A stretch of DNA of 35,977 nt from Chrysomallon squamiferum (GCA_012295275.1 CM022677.1:5947517-5983493), one strand, 5' to 3'. Shown: positions 20,058-32,778, counted from the first letter of the stretch. Made by a program: numbers and translations. Notes: generated from the sequence alone by a model not told the origin.

Positions 20058-20390
20058 TTCTTTTAATAATGTGAACAAACAAACAAAAAAATTGTTCTAA
20101 ACAGAGATGAAGTCAGATTATATCAGTGTCATTAATCACATAACACCAGTATGTGTAATACCATTATCATATTCGAATGTATTTGACTTAATTTTCTTGT
20201 TTTTATAATTCTGTAATAATAATTAAAGTATATTTAGGAGTTGCCATATATATTATATACTATAGTGAAATATCTGTTGGTTTATGCCATTTCACATGAA
20301 ATTAAATATAATTATCAGATTTCTGTTTGTTATTACTATCAGTTTGAATTTGTTTTGTATATATATATTTTTTTATCTACGGATTGTGAT

Positions 20391-20460
20391 CATATGAGTG
20401 TTGTACGTTCGAGTCTCGTCAACGCCACCTGGCGTGTGTGAGGTCGTGATTGTTGCATCC
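20391..20460 (+). mobile_element. tRNA-derived SINE-like fragment (copy 2)
   Basis: Same GTTCGAGTCTCG and tgtgaggtcgtga core as at 8097-8170. Just downstream, the GACA repeat is longer than in copy 1. Confidence 0.5.
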
Positions 20461-20631
20461 CCCCCATATTATCAGTGTGAAGTTTAATCATAAGTATGCA
20501 ATACACAAAATTTTCATACGTAAATATAAACGTACATACAGACAGACAGACAGACAGACAAAGACCTACACACATATATTAAAAGGTACATAGGCTTGTA
20601 CGTTTGTATATGGTAATGGCGAAGAATGATT

Positions 20632-20673
<42 letters not shown>

Positions 20674-21293
20674 TAATATTTTTTAAATATATTTTTATAT
20701 ATTTTTTTCCAAATGAAGTTCACGTGACTAACAGTGATCATACTTTTCTTCAGACTGGTGACATGTATCACTAGAAATGACGTCAGTTTGAGATCATATT
20801 TCCACTGATAAACATGACATAAAGGTGAAAGGTCATCTCGAAAAATTTTCTGTTTACACGGTGTGTAAACGTATCTGTTAAACTAAGGAAATCGAAACAG
20901 AAATTACTCAAACCCCGAGATATTTCCTTATTCATATTTTGATTAAAATAAATAAATAAATAAATAAATAACTAAAATAGTTTCAAAACGATCGTTTCAC
21001 TAGGGGTTGATTAAAAAAAAAAAAGAACGTCTTCGGATAATTTTCTTTGCAAAAGTGTAACAGATTGTAAGGTACTTACATTTCATATTGTGTAACGAGA
21101 TACAAGTAAAAATTCAGTTAGATCTTTCTTATTTTTTTTTTTATATTATTAATCATACACCCTTCACACATATATATAAATAGATAGTTAGAAAGAGACA
21201 AACAGTCAGGTTTTTGTATCTTGTTACAGCTTTTTCTTTTTTTACATCAACTCAGTGTATGAAACAGTATATTTTGTCTTACTGTGTAGAAGC
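20461..21293. other. Noncoding interval between A2 and B2
   Basis: Copy of 8171-8990: (ATTT)n at about 20632-20666 and (AAAT)n at about 20946-20971. No gene supported. Confidence 0.5.
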
Positions 21294-21522
21294 TTCGTGT
21301 TTTGTTCTACAGTTTTAACTATAAATTATACGGTTTTTATCACAGCAGGAATTTTACAGCAGTACAGGTGATGACGAATCCTTGTTTATCCGATACTACT
21401 ACAGGAAATCCAAGCTTGCACACCTTTTATATAGGTGTTGAGAAAAGGAACGATAGTAGAAGTACAACAAAAAACAACACTTTAATTCTCTGAACATAAC
21501 GATACAAAGTGGCTGGCGACCA
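21294..21522 (-). pseudogene. Family fragment B2: 3' end of a Cys-type member
   Basis: Copy of B1; the 31-codon C-terminal remnant occupies 21522-21427 on the minus strand, ending SFLFSTPI and a stop. No His or Cys motif is present. Confidence 0.76.
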
Positions 21523-21593
21523 TGTATATTTTTATCTGCATAAAGAAAACTCAGTGACTGTGACGATTTGCGTGAACCCCTTTTTTCAGATCT

Positions 21594-21690
21594 GTGGTAA
21601 GTCCCAGGGTTCTTTGATTACCTTTTGAGTAGTCGCCATATTGACAGTTTTTCGTTTAGCTGTACGATTGGGAACACTCCTCTCCTTTAG
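21594..21690 (+). pseudogene. Decayed leader exon of member C2
   Basis: Copy of 9291-9387 with the same lost ATG, damaged inner donor and intact outer donor (tttag|gtgagt at 21691). The acceptor for C2 is at 22570. Confidence 0.55.
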
Positions 21691-22570
21691 GTGAGTAACA
21701 TATAATTATTATTATTACAGTTAACACAAAATAACTATGTCAGAGTTCGTCAGCGAGTGAGCCAGTAATTTTGTTGATAGAACAAAAACTGTGACGTTTA
21801 TACTCAGTGTTCTACTTTATTATTTTACTGATAGTTGTAAAACTAGCAAAAAGTTTTGATATCAATTATTTATTCATTTATTACTATTGTTGTTGTTCTT
21901 GTTCTTATTATTGCTGTTGTTGTTGTTGTTGTTGTTGTTATTATTATTATTATTATAGTTATTATTATTGTTGTTGTTGTTGTTGTTGTTGTTACTTTTA
22001 TTTTAAATATATACGACTTATCTTCTCTCTGTCTTGCTGTCTATCTCCGTTTCGATTTCCTTGTGTAGGTTGGGAATATTTTCACAGCCGTATCATACTG
22101 TACTGGTATAACATAGCTCTCAAACAAAACGTTTTTCCTGAACCCTTTTGTCACATATATTTTATTTTTTCCGCTAACTGTCTGCGATTGTAAGTATGTA
22201 TGTAACCAAGCATGTTCATACTTATGTATACATGTAAGTAATAATGCACGTGCTTGCGACTAGGTGTATCTATGTATGTATATATATCCAGACATGGATT
22301 AATAGATACATAGCCAGGCAGATATTTTTATAGATAGCAAAATAGATAGACAGATGATTATATACGTGTATACAGATATATAGAGAGATATATAATTACA
22401 CACATACATACGTACAAATATACACATATTCAACCGTAAACCCATACATACCCACTTACATACATACGTACACATATAGATAAGTAGTTAGGCACATAGA
22501 AAGACAGACACAAAGGTTATATGGTTCTTTATTACGATTCTTATGACGATAAATTTATTTTATTTATCAG
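21691..22570 (+). other. C2 5' intron
   Basis: Copy of the C1 intron, including the (TTG)n/(ATT)n microsatellite at about 21878-21997 and CATA/GATA repeats. No coding evidence. Confidence 0.55.
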
Positions 22571-22581
22571 GAAACAGAACA

Positions 22582-23018
22582 ATGAGGGTCTACATCTGGA
22601 ATCCAACAAATATTCACCACGGACATGCATCACTTCAGCTGTCTAATGGTACATATATCAGCTTCTGGGATCGTGACATCATAAACAATGAAAAATACGA
22701 GAATACTAAACAGGTGTGGAAAATCGGGAAGTCTTGAATTTGACAAAAAAAATCCTGTTAGCCGATCCTGATGACGTCATCAGCGTTGATGATCTCTCAT
22801 TGGATGAAGGAATGATAGAAAGATGGTGGTTTCAGTGGAAACAAACAGCATTCTTCGGATTCTACAATTACAACAGTTTCTATACTGTTTACCAGGCTCT
22901 GCGAGCAGGGGGAGCTACCATTAGTTTGAATCCTCTCTGGACAGCTGGAATCCTCTACCGATATCTACAGAGAGTCAAACACGGAATCTGGGGACTGGTG
23001 ACTTCTTTTTTTCATTGA
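22582..23018 (+). pseudogene. Family member C2: Ser-type, two frameshifts
   Basis: Carries the same one-base insertion as C1 after …SFWDRDI, with the first frame stopping at 22735-22737. It has one further A in the run at about 22744-22751 (eight A against seven in C1), so the remaining sequence (ISVDDLSLDE, YNYNSFYTVYQALRAGGA, ILYRYLQRVK, stop at 23018) lies in a third frame. Two shifts make a functional product unlikely, unless the homopolymer difference is a sequencing error. Confidence 0.76.
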
Positions 23019-23167
23019 GTTGTTCCGTGCTCGCTTCACTTCCTGTTCTACAGTTTTAACTATAAATTATACGGTTTTTACCACAGCAGGAATTTTACAG
23101 CAGTACAGGTGATGACGAATCCTTGTTTATCCGATACTACTACAGGAAATCCAAGCTTGCACACCTT

Positions 23168-23596
23168 TTATATAGGAGTTGAAAAAAGGAATGATCCCAG
23201 AAGTGCAAAAACTCCATCTTTAAGTCTCTGGAGATAACGATACAAAATGGCTGGTGACCACACTGTGTTAAAACTAGGACTGGCGCCTCCAGCTCTTAAA
23301 GCGCTATAAACTACCCAGCAACAGTTCTTTCCAAACAAAGAATAGAAACCTCTCCTCCGAAAGTCAGTCCACCATTCTTCAATCTTGTATTCTGTTAAGT
23401 TCAGGTCATCCAAGTCTATTATCCTGTCAGGATCTCTGCCTTCAGCTCTTATGTCATCTCGAAGAGATGCTTGTGCATAACAGTTACCTCCTCCTTTTCC
23501 TGGCCACCAGCTTATGTACGTTCCATTAGATAGCTCGAGAGTACCATGTCCAATTTTACTTTCTCCTGGCGATGGAAACCAAATATAAGCTCTCAT
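23168..23596 (-). CDS. Family member D2: Cys-type permuted papain-like domain protein
   Basis: 142 aa from the ATG at 23596, 8 nt after the acceptor. Identical in layout to D1: KIGHGTLEL, ISWWPGKGGG, EEWWTDFRRRG, FGKNCCWVVYSALRAGGA, AILYRYLQRL. It ends SFLFSTPI, the same end as fragments B1 and B2, so this is the ancestral C-terminus, and D2 rather than D1 is the better reference model. It differs from D1 at one internal site (GNCYAQ for GDGYAQ) and at the tail. Predicted catalytic His and Cys are both present. Minus strand, convergent with C2 across about 150 bp. Confidence 0.84.
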   Translation of the reverse strand: MRAYIWFPSPGESKIGHGTLELSNGTYISWWPGKGGGNCYAQASLRDDIRAEGRDPDRIIDLDDLNLTEYKIEEWWTDFRRRGFYSLFGKNCCWVVYSALRAGGASPSFNTVWSPAILYRYLQRLKDGVFALLGSFLFSTPI

Positions 23597-23674
23597 TGTT
23601 TTATCTGAAAAATAAATCCCAGGAATGACAGAATTAAAAAAGTTCAAAATATATTTCGGATATTTTTATTAGTA

Positions 23675-23724
23675 CATGTGTGTGTGAGTGTGTGTGTGTG
23701 TGTGTGTGTGAGTGTGTGTGTTAT
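23675..23724. repeat. (TG)n microsatellite (copy 2)
   Basis: GT repeat upstream of D2, equivalent to 11370-11428. Confidence 0.9.
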
Positions 23725-24214
23725 TGTTTATGTTGTTGTGTTTTGGGGTTGTTTGGTTTTTCCTCTCCTATTTGCTCTTTTGCGCTATAATAAACAGTAC
23801 CTAACATATTAACCTCGAATAACAATGCACATTTTTAATCACATGATTCATGCGCGATCGATGGCGTAATATATCGAGTTTATGGTTTTCACCCACTTCC
23901 AATGCTTGTCATATTTGAATATAATAGGAGTTGTCTAATTATTCGTTCAGTAATCTTCAGCTCCTTTTCAACTGTGAAAAAAGCCTGTGCTGATCTCAAT
24001 TCTGAAACTGATGATATAAATGGTACAAATATTTATTAAGATGCTTTGTGGATAACATGGACATAAGAAAAGAGCAGCACAGAACGCTGACCGCTGCTGC
24101 TGTCTAGAAAGAAAGGTGATATTGTGGAAATGCAATCTGCAGGTACATAAATGACTCGAGATACAGGATTTGCATCATTTTCACGTGCACTTTCCGCACA
24201 CTGGAATCCACATC

Positions 24215-24296
24215 ATGACCGCTGTCTACAGGATCCTTCTGACTGTTGCTTTTATTGCTTTGTGTAGTCGCCATATTGACAGTTTCTCAGTCACCT
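24215..24296 (+). CDS. Signal-peptide leader exon of member E2
   Basis: Unchanged copy of 11913-11994: 27 codons beginning MTAVYRILLTVAFIALC, then a phase-1 donor ACC T|gtaagt at 24297. The matching acceptor is at 25774. Confidence 0.6.
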
Positions 24297-24679
24297 GTAA
24301 GTTTGGGAACACTCCTCTCCTCTTGTTTCAGTGTATGTATCTCCTAAACATCAGTTTCTGTAGCAGGTGTACGGGAAAGAGTTATATTGACTGCATTCTC
24401 ATCTGAAATATTTTTTTTTTACAAAAGTGCAATCACGACCTCACAAATCTGTCAGCTGCCGCACGCCTGAAGAGATTAATGGTAGCAGTTCATTGCACGG
24501 GAGGTTATGGTCTGTTCTACTAAATACGGGTATGCGATGCAATTATAATCACGTTATAATTTCCTGACCTAACCATATCTCTCGATCACAACTCACATGA
24601 AAATTATTCAAATGTATATGTTTATGCGAGTGAGTAATGTTAAACAAAAAATAGCTATACTGAAGTGACCATCCTTCAG

Positions 24680-24826
24680 ATGGCGGCAGGTGGAATGACA
24701 AGACCCACGAAGAAGGCCTACAGTAGACTGAATGAACGTACTGAGGGAGAAAAGAGAAGACTATTGGCAGGCCTATTGACCCCAAAGGAGTACGGAGATG
24801 CCATTTCTCATCTAGTAAGACTTTGA
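24680..24826 (+). CDS. Small conserved reading frame of unknown function (copy 2)
   Basis: Same 48 codons as at 12379-12525 with the same acceptor-like ccttcag before the ATG; an upstream homopolymer differs by one A. Not recognised. Confidence 0.28.
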   Translation: MAAGGMTRPTKKAYSRLNERTEGEKRRLLAGLLTPKEYGDAISHLVRL

Positions 24827-25782
24827 ACCGCGATCAGTGAAAGTTATGAATGACTCTATACTAATTTATATAATGTGAATGTTAAAATGGATTTTATAAA
24901 TGTCGAATTACTGCTAGATGTAATAAAATGAACAAATGTTATGAATGTTATACGTACATTTATGACAATATTTTGGATATTTTCGGAATAATACTATAAA
25001 CTGAACTACATTATCGATAACGAAACTCTTTTGAATTCACAATATTCCTCATTGTTTAATACTGACACTGTCATATTCTCATAGCAATTTAATTTTCATT
25101 TCTATTTCAGTTGTCAAGAAGGAATTTTAATTTTTTTGTTAATGAATCCTGAGAACAGTTTTTCATAGCTTCATCTTTCGAGTTACTGTTTTATCGACAA
25201 GTTCACAACGTTAATAGAAACGTAAGAACAGTGGAGTAAAATACACCATACGAAACAAAAACAAAACAAAAATATAATGTCTACACTACGATTTGTCTAT
25301 TACATTTTGTAAATTTTTGTTGTAATATATTTTATTACTGATATAGAAAATAATATTCAAGTATATTTACAGACGAATGAATATAAATGATTAACAGGCA
25401 AAATTGAAAAGGAACTGAAGATTACTGAACGAATAATTAGACAACTCCTATTATATTCAGATATGATAGGCATTTGAAGGAGTAAAAAATAGAACTTTCG
25501 TGCGTGAAACGTATTACTTCTCAACTAGCCTCCAAAACTACCAACATTCATCATTTGACCGCACATGAATCATGCGATTAAACGAGAGCAGTGTTATTCG
25601 AGGTTGACATGTTAGGTACTATTCATTATGCTGCAGAATAATAAATACCACCACAACTGAACAACAACAACAAACAAACAAACATACACACACAGAGACA
25701 CAAATAAAACAAAAAACTGCGAAATATATTTCGCACTTCTTTAATTCAGTTATTCTTGTGTTTTTATTTTTCAGATAAAATA

Positions 25783-26214
25783 ATGAAAGCTTTTATTTGG
25801 TTAGAATCGATTCTAAGCTGGATTGGACGTGCTTCTCTCGAACTATTTAGTGGTAGATATGCAAGCTGGTGGCCAGATGTTTCAGTCTCTGACAATGATG
25901 AGAAAACTGGGAAGAAATCGGGACAGAAACTAAGGAAAAAGAAGCTGGAAAACGAATGGGAAAGGGAAACGGGAATGAAAGCAAGAAGTAAAACTGGAGA
26001 GAACAAACTTGTATAAGGTCGAGCACAATACTGTGTTGAAGATGACATAAAAGCGGAAGGCAGCGAACCTGTCTAAACATTGGACTTGGATGACCTGAAC
26101 TTAGATGAAGAGAAGATTGAAGAATGTACTGGCTTGGCTGGCGGATGAGAGGTTTCTGTTCTTTGCTAGGAAGTTTATAAAGCTTTAACAGCAAGCGGCG
26201 CCCCTAAGAAATCT
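25783..26214 (+). pseudogene. Family member E2: Cys-type pseudogene
   Basis: As E1, with WIGRASLEL (His to Arg), the Lys/Gly-rich insert, an early stop (26014-26016) and downstream remnants with in-frame stops up to about 26214. Within the insert, two extra A (about 25938) and one extra G (about 25966) shift the frame for about nine residues (KKLENEWER) and then restore it. Both E copies are therefore disrupted. Confidence 0.74.
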
Positions 26215-26569
26215 AGCCTAATAATGGTGTCAGATAACTTTTATGATTATCTTGATACTTATGGGAAAGTTCCTAACTCCATGCCTGTTTAATGTTGTGT
26301 GCAAACTTGAATTTCCTATAGTAATACGGATAAACATATTTTCGTCATCAGCTGTATTGGTGTAAAATTCCTGCTGTAATAAAAACCGTATATTTTGAAG
26401 TTGCAACAACAGAATAAAACACGAAACTTCAACACAGTAAGACAGAATTTACTGATTCATACTGAACTGATGCAGTGTTTATGAAAAAACTATAAAAAAA
26501 AGAAAGAAAAAAGGAAGAACACAACGAAATTGACTGTCTGTATTTATGTGTGTATATATCATTCTATCA

Positions 26570-26703
26570 GTCCATCTATCTATCTGTCTTTCTATTTATC
26601 TAATCTATTTACCTATCTATCTATCTGTATGTCTGTCTATTCTCGTATCCATTTGTCTCTCTCTGTCTATCTGTCCACCTATCTATCTATCTATCTATCT
26701 ATT

Positions 26704-26762
<59 letters not shown>

Positions 26763-26824
26763 CTATCTATCTATCAATCTATTTCTCTATTTACCAGTCT
26801 ACTTGTCTGTCTATCTGTCTATGT
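26570..26824. repeat. (CTAT)n/(CTGT)n microsatellite (copy 2)
   Basis: Equivalent of 14265-14525 with a changed repeat count. Not coding. Confidence 0.95.
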
Positions 26825-27318
26825 CCATTTTGGCGTTTGACTGTGAGACAGCCTACATGTCAGTCTACCTTTCAGTGTACCTACTCAACTCTCTTGTGCG
26901 TTCGTGTGGACGGTGCATGTTTAATAGGAACAAATAAAAATAAGAAAGAACTAAATGAATTTCATTTGTTTCTCATTACATGATTTGAAGTGAAATCTGT
27001 TAAACTTTGGTAAAGAAACATTTCCAAAGAATAAAGGAAATATCACCATCATCATTATCATGATTAATACTGTTATTGTTATTATTATTATTATTATTAT
27101 TACTGGTATTATAAACTTTCCTCAGAAATTTAATTAAGAAATGAAGTTTTTCACACTGATACTGTTTTTATATATTGTTTTATTATTTAAATCCACGTTA
27201 TTAAAGTACTCCCTAAATAGGCGTTAACAAAAGCAGATACTATATTTTGATTAAATCAGTATATTTAGTAGGGAAAAGGAAATAAAAGAGAATAGTCTGT
27301 AAAGATTATTTGTTTCTT

Positions 27319-28650
27319 TTAAAAACATTTATTTTCTATGTGTTCAGTCCACCAGACAGTGTTAGTGCATTTTTTAGGTTTGGGTATACATTTAGTAGCA
27401 ATTGAGTCTATCGTGTTGGTCAGTGATGTGCAGTAAGTATCAGTGTTGTTAGGGTTTTCTGTCGGCTTTGCATGCTTTGTAGAAACCTTCCAAGTTTGCT
27501 TTGGTGAAATTCCATTTGGGAATAAAAATGGAGTTGTCGAAAAGGCGTTTTTGCTGTTGTAATTGGTGAGCATGTGGTGATGGTCACTATTTAGCTCACT
27601 TAGCGCTGCGATGTCTTTGCTGGTTGGTGTTAAATCGGTAACGGACTGGACACCAATGATGTCACTGGTGTAAGTGAATGCGATGTAGTTATGACAAACC
27701 AGTTGATTTCAGCTCGATGAAATTTTATAATTCAATTCCAGGACTGTCGTCTATTGTGCCAGCCCATGCTGTATTTATTACGACAGTTGAAATCTCCAAC
27801 TATAATTAGTTTACTGTTAGTTGTTATAATGTTGTTTACGTCGTAAGTTTGGATGTTATGTAGTGCTGGAGTTAGTCGGCTATATATATTAATGATGTCA
27901 ATATTCTGGTTATTGTTGTGTACAGTGACGCTTAGTATTTCGATGTTGGTATATACTTTGCTTAGTGTGTGGTATGTTTTGTTTAATGAGTGTCATAATG
28001 CCTCCTCGGATACTATTGAATATGTTGACTTTGATAACAGGATGATATTGGCGATTGTGTTACTTATAATGTTTTGTCCTAACCATGTTTCTTGTATGCA
28101 TATTATGTCAGGTTTATATGGTGGCCAGGAAATCTTTAAGTTCATCTCCATGACCTGCTCAGAGGAGGCCTTTAGCATTCCACTAAAGAACAGAGAGACC
28201 TGTGTTGTCGTGCTTATCATGTAGTATATCTATATTGTTGGTAATGTTTTAGTGTTTCGTATTCAATGTAATTTTGTGTGCGTGGAATTTCTTTTGTCGT
28301 TGTGCATTTGTTGGTAACTTGAAACTCTAACTATTTTCAGTGATCCAAATTTGGGTCGTTTGACATGTTTGTTTTGTTATTTCTTATGTTTTATAAATAG
28401 ATTAGAATGCAGACGATGACTTTGTAAATTTCTGCTATTCTTTCCTCCTTATCTAAATTGTCTTTGGGTTGGGGTGTAATTGGGATTGTTGTCTGTTTGT
28501 AGGTGAGGTTTTGTGGATATATAAAATTTTAATGTTTTTGGCTCCAGTTTCTGACATTTTTGGTTGACTGTTTCGATGATTTTATGTTCGCGTCTGCTGT
28601 CTTAGCATTTGTAGGATATTGTTTGTAGTGTGTTTCGTGTGATCATTTTG
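27319..28650 (-). mobile_element. LINE endonuclease fragment (copy 2)
   Basis: Copy of 15020-16345 with the same motifs (PDIICIQETWLG, GDFN, CIPKPKK, VWW) and the same breaks; no reverse transcriptase. Confidence 0.78.
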
Positions 28651-29419
28651 CCAGGTAACGTCAACAACCGGTGATCACCGCTGATGATTACCACCACCAA
28701 TCACTGTGTTCAGTTTTGGTGGTGTATCGCCATTTTGACAGTGATAACACAAGATAACGATATATATATATATATAATTACCAAAACGTTCCAGCCTGAT
28801 AATGGCCACCAGCTCCTTGACCGTCCCCCCTGTTTCCACTGTGTGTTCTTTCTTTCAAAAATAGCAGGTCTAGACTTATATGTAGCTATCACGCGGACTT
28901 CCCTGATGGAAACAGAACGTAGCCGAAAAGAAATCCTTTTGTCTCTCGATAATGACTGTCAATGTTAGGTGGTTTCAGTAACGGTATTGCTTCTGATTAA
29001 CGGTGCATATTCAAATGATACATACTCATAGAAGTATCTACAGAAATGGATAGGTAACATATTTACTGACACATACAGGTTAATTTCGAGATGTTATACT
29101 GTATCTAAGTAAAACGATATAAATAAATAATCAGTATTTTATTGACATTTCCATAAACTGTACCTTAATAGCACAACAGTACAATTTATTATAATAATTA
29201 AAGAACTAGCTACCAGTGAATTCTATAAGCAGGGTATAACCTAAACTGCGAGCGGTGGTTTAATAAGTAAGTTAGGACCAATTTTCTAACTTAAACAAAT
29301 ACAGCAAACAGTACAACTAACTATCATTGTCAAAACTTTCGGTAGCTTGTGTGAAGCCTTATTAGGGTATGGTTAAGGTCCTACTGAGTGAGGTAAAAAC
29401 GATTTATCGTCGTTCCTTG
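28651..29419. other. Noncoding interval (copy 2)
   Basis: Copy of 16346-17119. Nothing recognisable beyond a short (AT)n at about 28760-28777. Confidence 0.5.
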
Positions 29420-29985
29420 CCTTATATTGCAAGAATTTTGAAATAATCCCAGTATAGCAAATCTTCAACATCGGTTCAAAAGTCGAAACTGGACTTTTGA
29501 GAGTCGCACGTTACAAACTCAAAAACCATTAGCAATAAATGTTGAAACGCGTAAAATTATGAAGGAGCAATATTTTAACTTACAGACTACTATGAAAAAT
29601 GCACTAACAGCACGTCCAGTCATAGCTTACAGGACGTTTAACTCTGAATAATACGTCTGTATAAAGTTATTTAACAACCGGTAATCAAAATGATCCTTAT
29701 AAAGCCAAGAAAAAAACAAAACAAGAACGATCCAGTACAACAACGTTACCATTAAAAGTCAAAAGATCAAAGTACTCTGCTAGGTACATAATAAACGTCA
29801 ACTTTAATCATCGAGAAGAAAAAAACAAATGAAAATAAAATAATAAAACATTAATAATACTAAAACCAACTGCTGCTTTAATTTTTAAATACATACATAC
29901 GTATAAGCACATATGTTACATGTACATTAATATACACACACATATATATATATAAACACACACACATTCACACGTACACACATGC

Positions 29986-30032
<47 letters not shown>

Positions 30033-30777
30033 GAGGCTGATAATTATAATTTGAAATAGTATTTATTTATCAATATTGTAGGGTTTACAACTGAAATAAA
30101 TAAAATAATTATTGCAATATAGTGACGTTATTATATTTTACCTATGTTCTAATTTTTTTTCACGGAAATCGAAACCAGGACGAAGCCATTGTAAATAATC
30201 AAAAGTAGACACAGGCTAACTCGACCTCCTATTTTTAACAAACAGAGGTAGCAAGGGACACATATACCCCTCCCACTTATTTTATTACTACTTTTAGTCT
30301 TATTGTCGTTTTGTTGTGTTTATATTTTTATCTGCATAAAAAACTGTGACTGCGAAGATTTGAGTTAACCCACTTTTCAAGCAAATGGTACGTTCCAGGG
30401 ATTTCCGTTATTTTGTGTAGCCGCCATATTGACAGTTTTCATTAACTTGAAGACAGGGAACACTCCTTCCTTTATTTAGGTAAGTAACGTATAATTAATT
30501 ATTATTATTATAGTTAACACAAAATGAAACGATCAGTTTTCTCGGTTTCCTAACAGCGTTAGTAAGAGCGAGCAGTACGGGTTCGTAAAACAAAGTCTGT
30601 GAAGGTTATTTTCAACGACACACTTAATTGTACAATATTTTGTCCATGTATTAGAAACACTAGTTTTAAAACCACGTGGCAATGGCGTTATTATTATTAC
30701 ATGGGTTATTGTTTATTTAGTAATTTTCGAAAGTAAATATTTACCTTTTTCTCTGATTTTTTTTCTTGGTAATTCTA
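29420..30777 (+). repeat. Start of tandem-array unit 3, cut by the gap
   Basis: Nearly identical to 17120-18480. It ends about 30 bp before the place where the MITE would begin, so a third A gene (A3) is expected inside or beyond the gap. Confidence 0.85.
30385..30480 (+). pseudogene. Leader exon remnant of a predicted third A gene
   Basis: Same core (ccgccatattgacagttt) and outer donor (tttag|gtaagtaa at 30481) as at 18088-18185. The inner donor has lost a T, and several other bases are missing, matching the pattern of low-quality contig ends. Confidence 0.5.
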
Positions 30778-30977
30778 NNNNNNNNNNNNNNNNNNNNNNN
30801 NNNNNNNNNNNNNNNNNNNNNNNNNNNNNNNNNNNNNNNNNNNNNNNNNNNNNNNNNNNNNNNNNNNNNNNNNNNNNNNNNNNNNNNNNNNNNNNNNNNN
30901 NNNNNNNNNNNNNNNNNNNNNNNNNNNNNNNNNNNNNNNNNNNNNNNNNNNNNNNNNNNNNNNNNNNNNNNNNNNNN
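30778..30977. other. Scaffold gap, 200 N
   Basis: Exactly 200 N. The flanks do not belong together: unit 3 of the tandem array on the left, unrelated microsatellite DNA on the right. True gap size is unknown, and more array units may be missing here. Confidence 1.
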
Positions 30978-31006
30978 TGATTCAGTACAAAACACGACAT
31001 CTGGAA

Positions 31007-31380
<374 letters not shown>

Positions 31381-31517
31381 GCTGTGGTGGAAGTGGTAAT
31401 AGGAGATGGAGTAGGTGGAGTAGAACTAGTAGCAGTAGCTGTTGTTGTAGTTGTAGTAGTGGTGGTAATTGTGTATTTCATTATGTTTGTTATTTGTTAG
31501 AGTTGTTTTTTACTGCG

Positions 31518-31523
<6 letters not shown>

Positions 31524-31549
<26 letters not shown>

Positions 31550-31691
31550 TGGGTTGATTTTCTTTTTTTTTTTTCAATAATTGTGGTTATAATGATGAAT
31601 TTAGTTTCTGTATTTTAATATAAATGATGGCATCATTAATGTTATTAGAATAAAGATTAACAAAATATAATAACAATAACAATAATAATAA

Positions 31692-31777
<86 letters not shown>

Positions 31778-31801
31778 TACTATTTACTACAAAGTACTTA
31801 C
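31524..31801. repeat. (ATT)n and (GA)n microsatellites in EGF-gene intron
   Basis: (ATT)n at about 31521-31549 and (GA)n at about 31695-31777, between the gap and the EGF exon at 31802. Part of the intron downstream of that exon on the minus strand. Confidence 0.93.
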
Positions 31802-31933
31802 ATCTTTCAGATTCGCACGTAAATCCATAAGTCTCAGGAGGACAGTAGCATGCTTTAGACCCGTTGTCATCGTAACACCATCCGCCATTACAGAACTCTG
31901 AATTATCTATACAAGGACCTGTGTCATTTAACA
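31802..31933 (-). CDS. EGF-like domain exon 2 of a secreted protein
   Basis: A minus-strand exon between acceptor …attacag and donor AGA T|gtaagt, 132 nt, phase 1 at both ends, the typical form of extracellular modules. It encodes one EGF-like domain: CIDNSEFCNGGWCYDDNGSK, then A-C-Y-C-PPETYGFT-C. The cysteine spacing is C-x6-C-x4-C-x8-C-x-C-x8-C, predicted to form three disulphides. It follows the exon 32578-32715 in the same transcript. Further exons would lie left of the gap or inside it. The whole protein's identity cannot be settled from two domains. Confidence 0.85.
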
Positions 31934-31935
31934 CT

Positions 31936-31936
<1 letters not shown>

Positions 31937-31984
<48 letters not shown>

Positions 31985-32051
31985 CAACAACAACAATAAT
32001 AATAAAATTATAATATCAAGAACAGTACCAATTATTTAATAAATAAGTAAA

Positions 32052-32082
<31 letters not shown>

Positions 32083-32120
32083 TAATACCAACAAACAACA
32101 TCAACTTCAACAACAACAAC

Positions 32121-32159
<39 letters not shown>

Positions 32160-32577
32160 AAAATAGACATTTTTGTCAAGATGATATTGATGATGATGAT
32201 GATGGTGATTATGATTATGAAGATGAACAGGATCGTGATGATGGTGACAACAATGATGAAAATTATAATCATAATGATAATGCAGCTGAGTATGATGATG
32301 ATAATTATGATTATGATAGTAAAAATAAAATGAAAAATATTATGTCCTGTCTATAAAGAAGAAGAAGAAGAAGATGAAGATTATGATGAAGATGATGATG
32401 ATAATTAGCAAATAAATAATTTAGTAAATAAATAATGATAATGATCATATTAATGAAAATATTTATAAAGATGATCATCGTGATGGTACTGATACTAAAT
32501 GAAGATGATGATTAGTCGTCGTATTTTCATTCTCTGATACTGAAATATCACCGTCGAGTTTGACTATTTTTGCATAC
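31937..32577. repeat. EGF-gene intron filled with trinucleotide repeats
   Basis: (AAT)n at about 31937-31983, (AAAT)n and (AAT)n at 32045-32090, (AAT)n at 32121-32153, and GAT/GAAGAT-rich DNA from 32180 to 32510. No coding signal other than the flanking exons. Confidence 0.85.
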
Positions 32578-32715
32578 GTCTGTTCAAGTTGCAGTCGTAG
32601 CCGACGAAACTGGTGTCGTCGCAGTCGCATTTGCCAGCGTTTGAGCCACTTAGCATGCACACTCTGTCGTTGGCGCAGTTTTGACCTTCTCTTCTGCAGT
32701 CAAAAAAATCGACAC
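32578..32715 (-). CDS. EGF-like domain exon 1 of the same secreted protein
   Basis: Acceptor …tttacag at 32716-32718, donor AGA C|gtatgc, 138 nt, phase 1 to phase 1. It encodes VDFFDCRREGQNCANDRVC followed by MLSGSNAGKCDCDDTSF and VGYDCNLNR: cysteines spaced C-x6-C-x5-C-x9-C-x-C-x9-C, an EGF-like domain. If the donor were not used, the frame would end at a TAG (32564-32566), giving a short one-EGF protein. The matching phase and the identical 'AGA +1' ending of the next exon favour splicing. Confidence 0.82.
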
Positions 32716-32778
32716 CTGTAAATATAATAATAATAATAATAAATATAATAAATACCTGTTAGTACTTTATTTGTATCT

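Larger units (their letters stand above)
20056..30777 (+). repeat. Tandem duplication, copy 2
   Basis: Near-identical to 7763-18480. Carries B2, C2, D2, E2, the E2 leader, the LINE fragment and the beginning of a third A region, then stops at a scaffold gap. The last ~400 bp before the gap carry an unusual number of single-base losses relative to copy 1. Confidence 0.92.
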
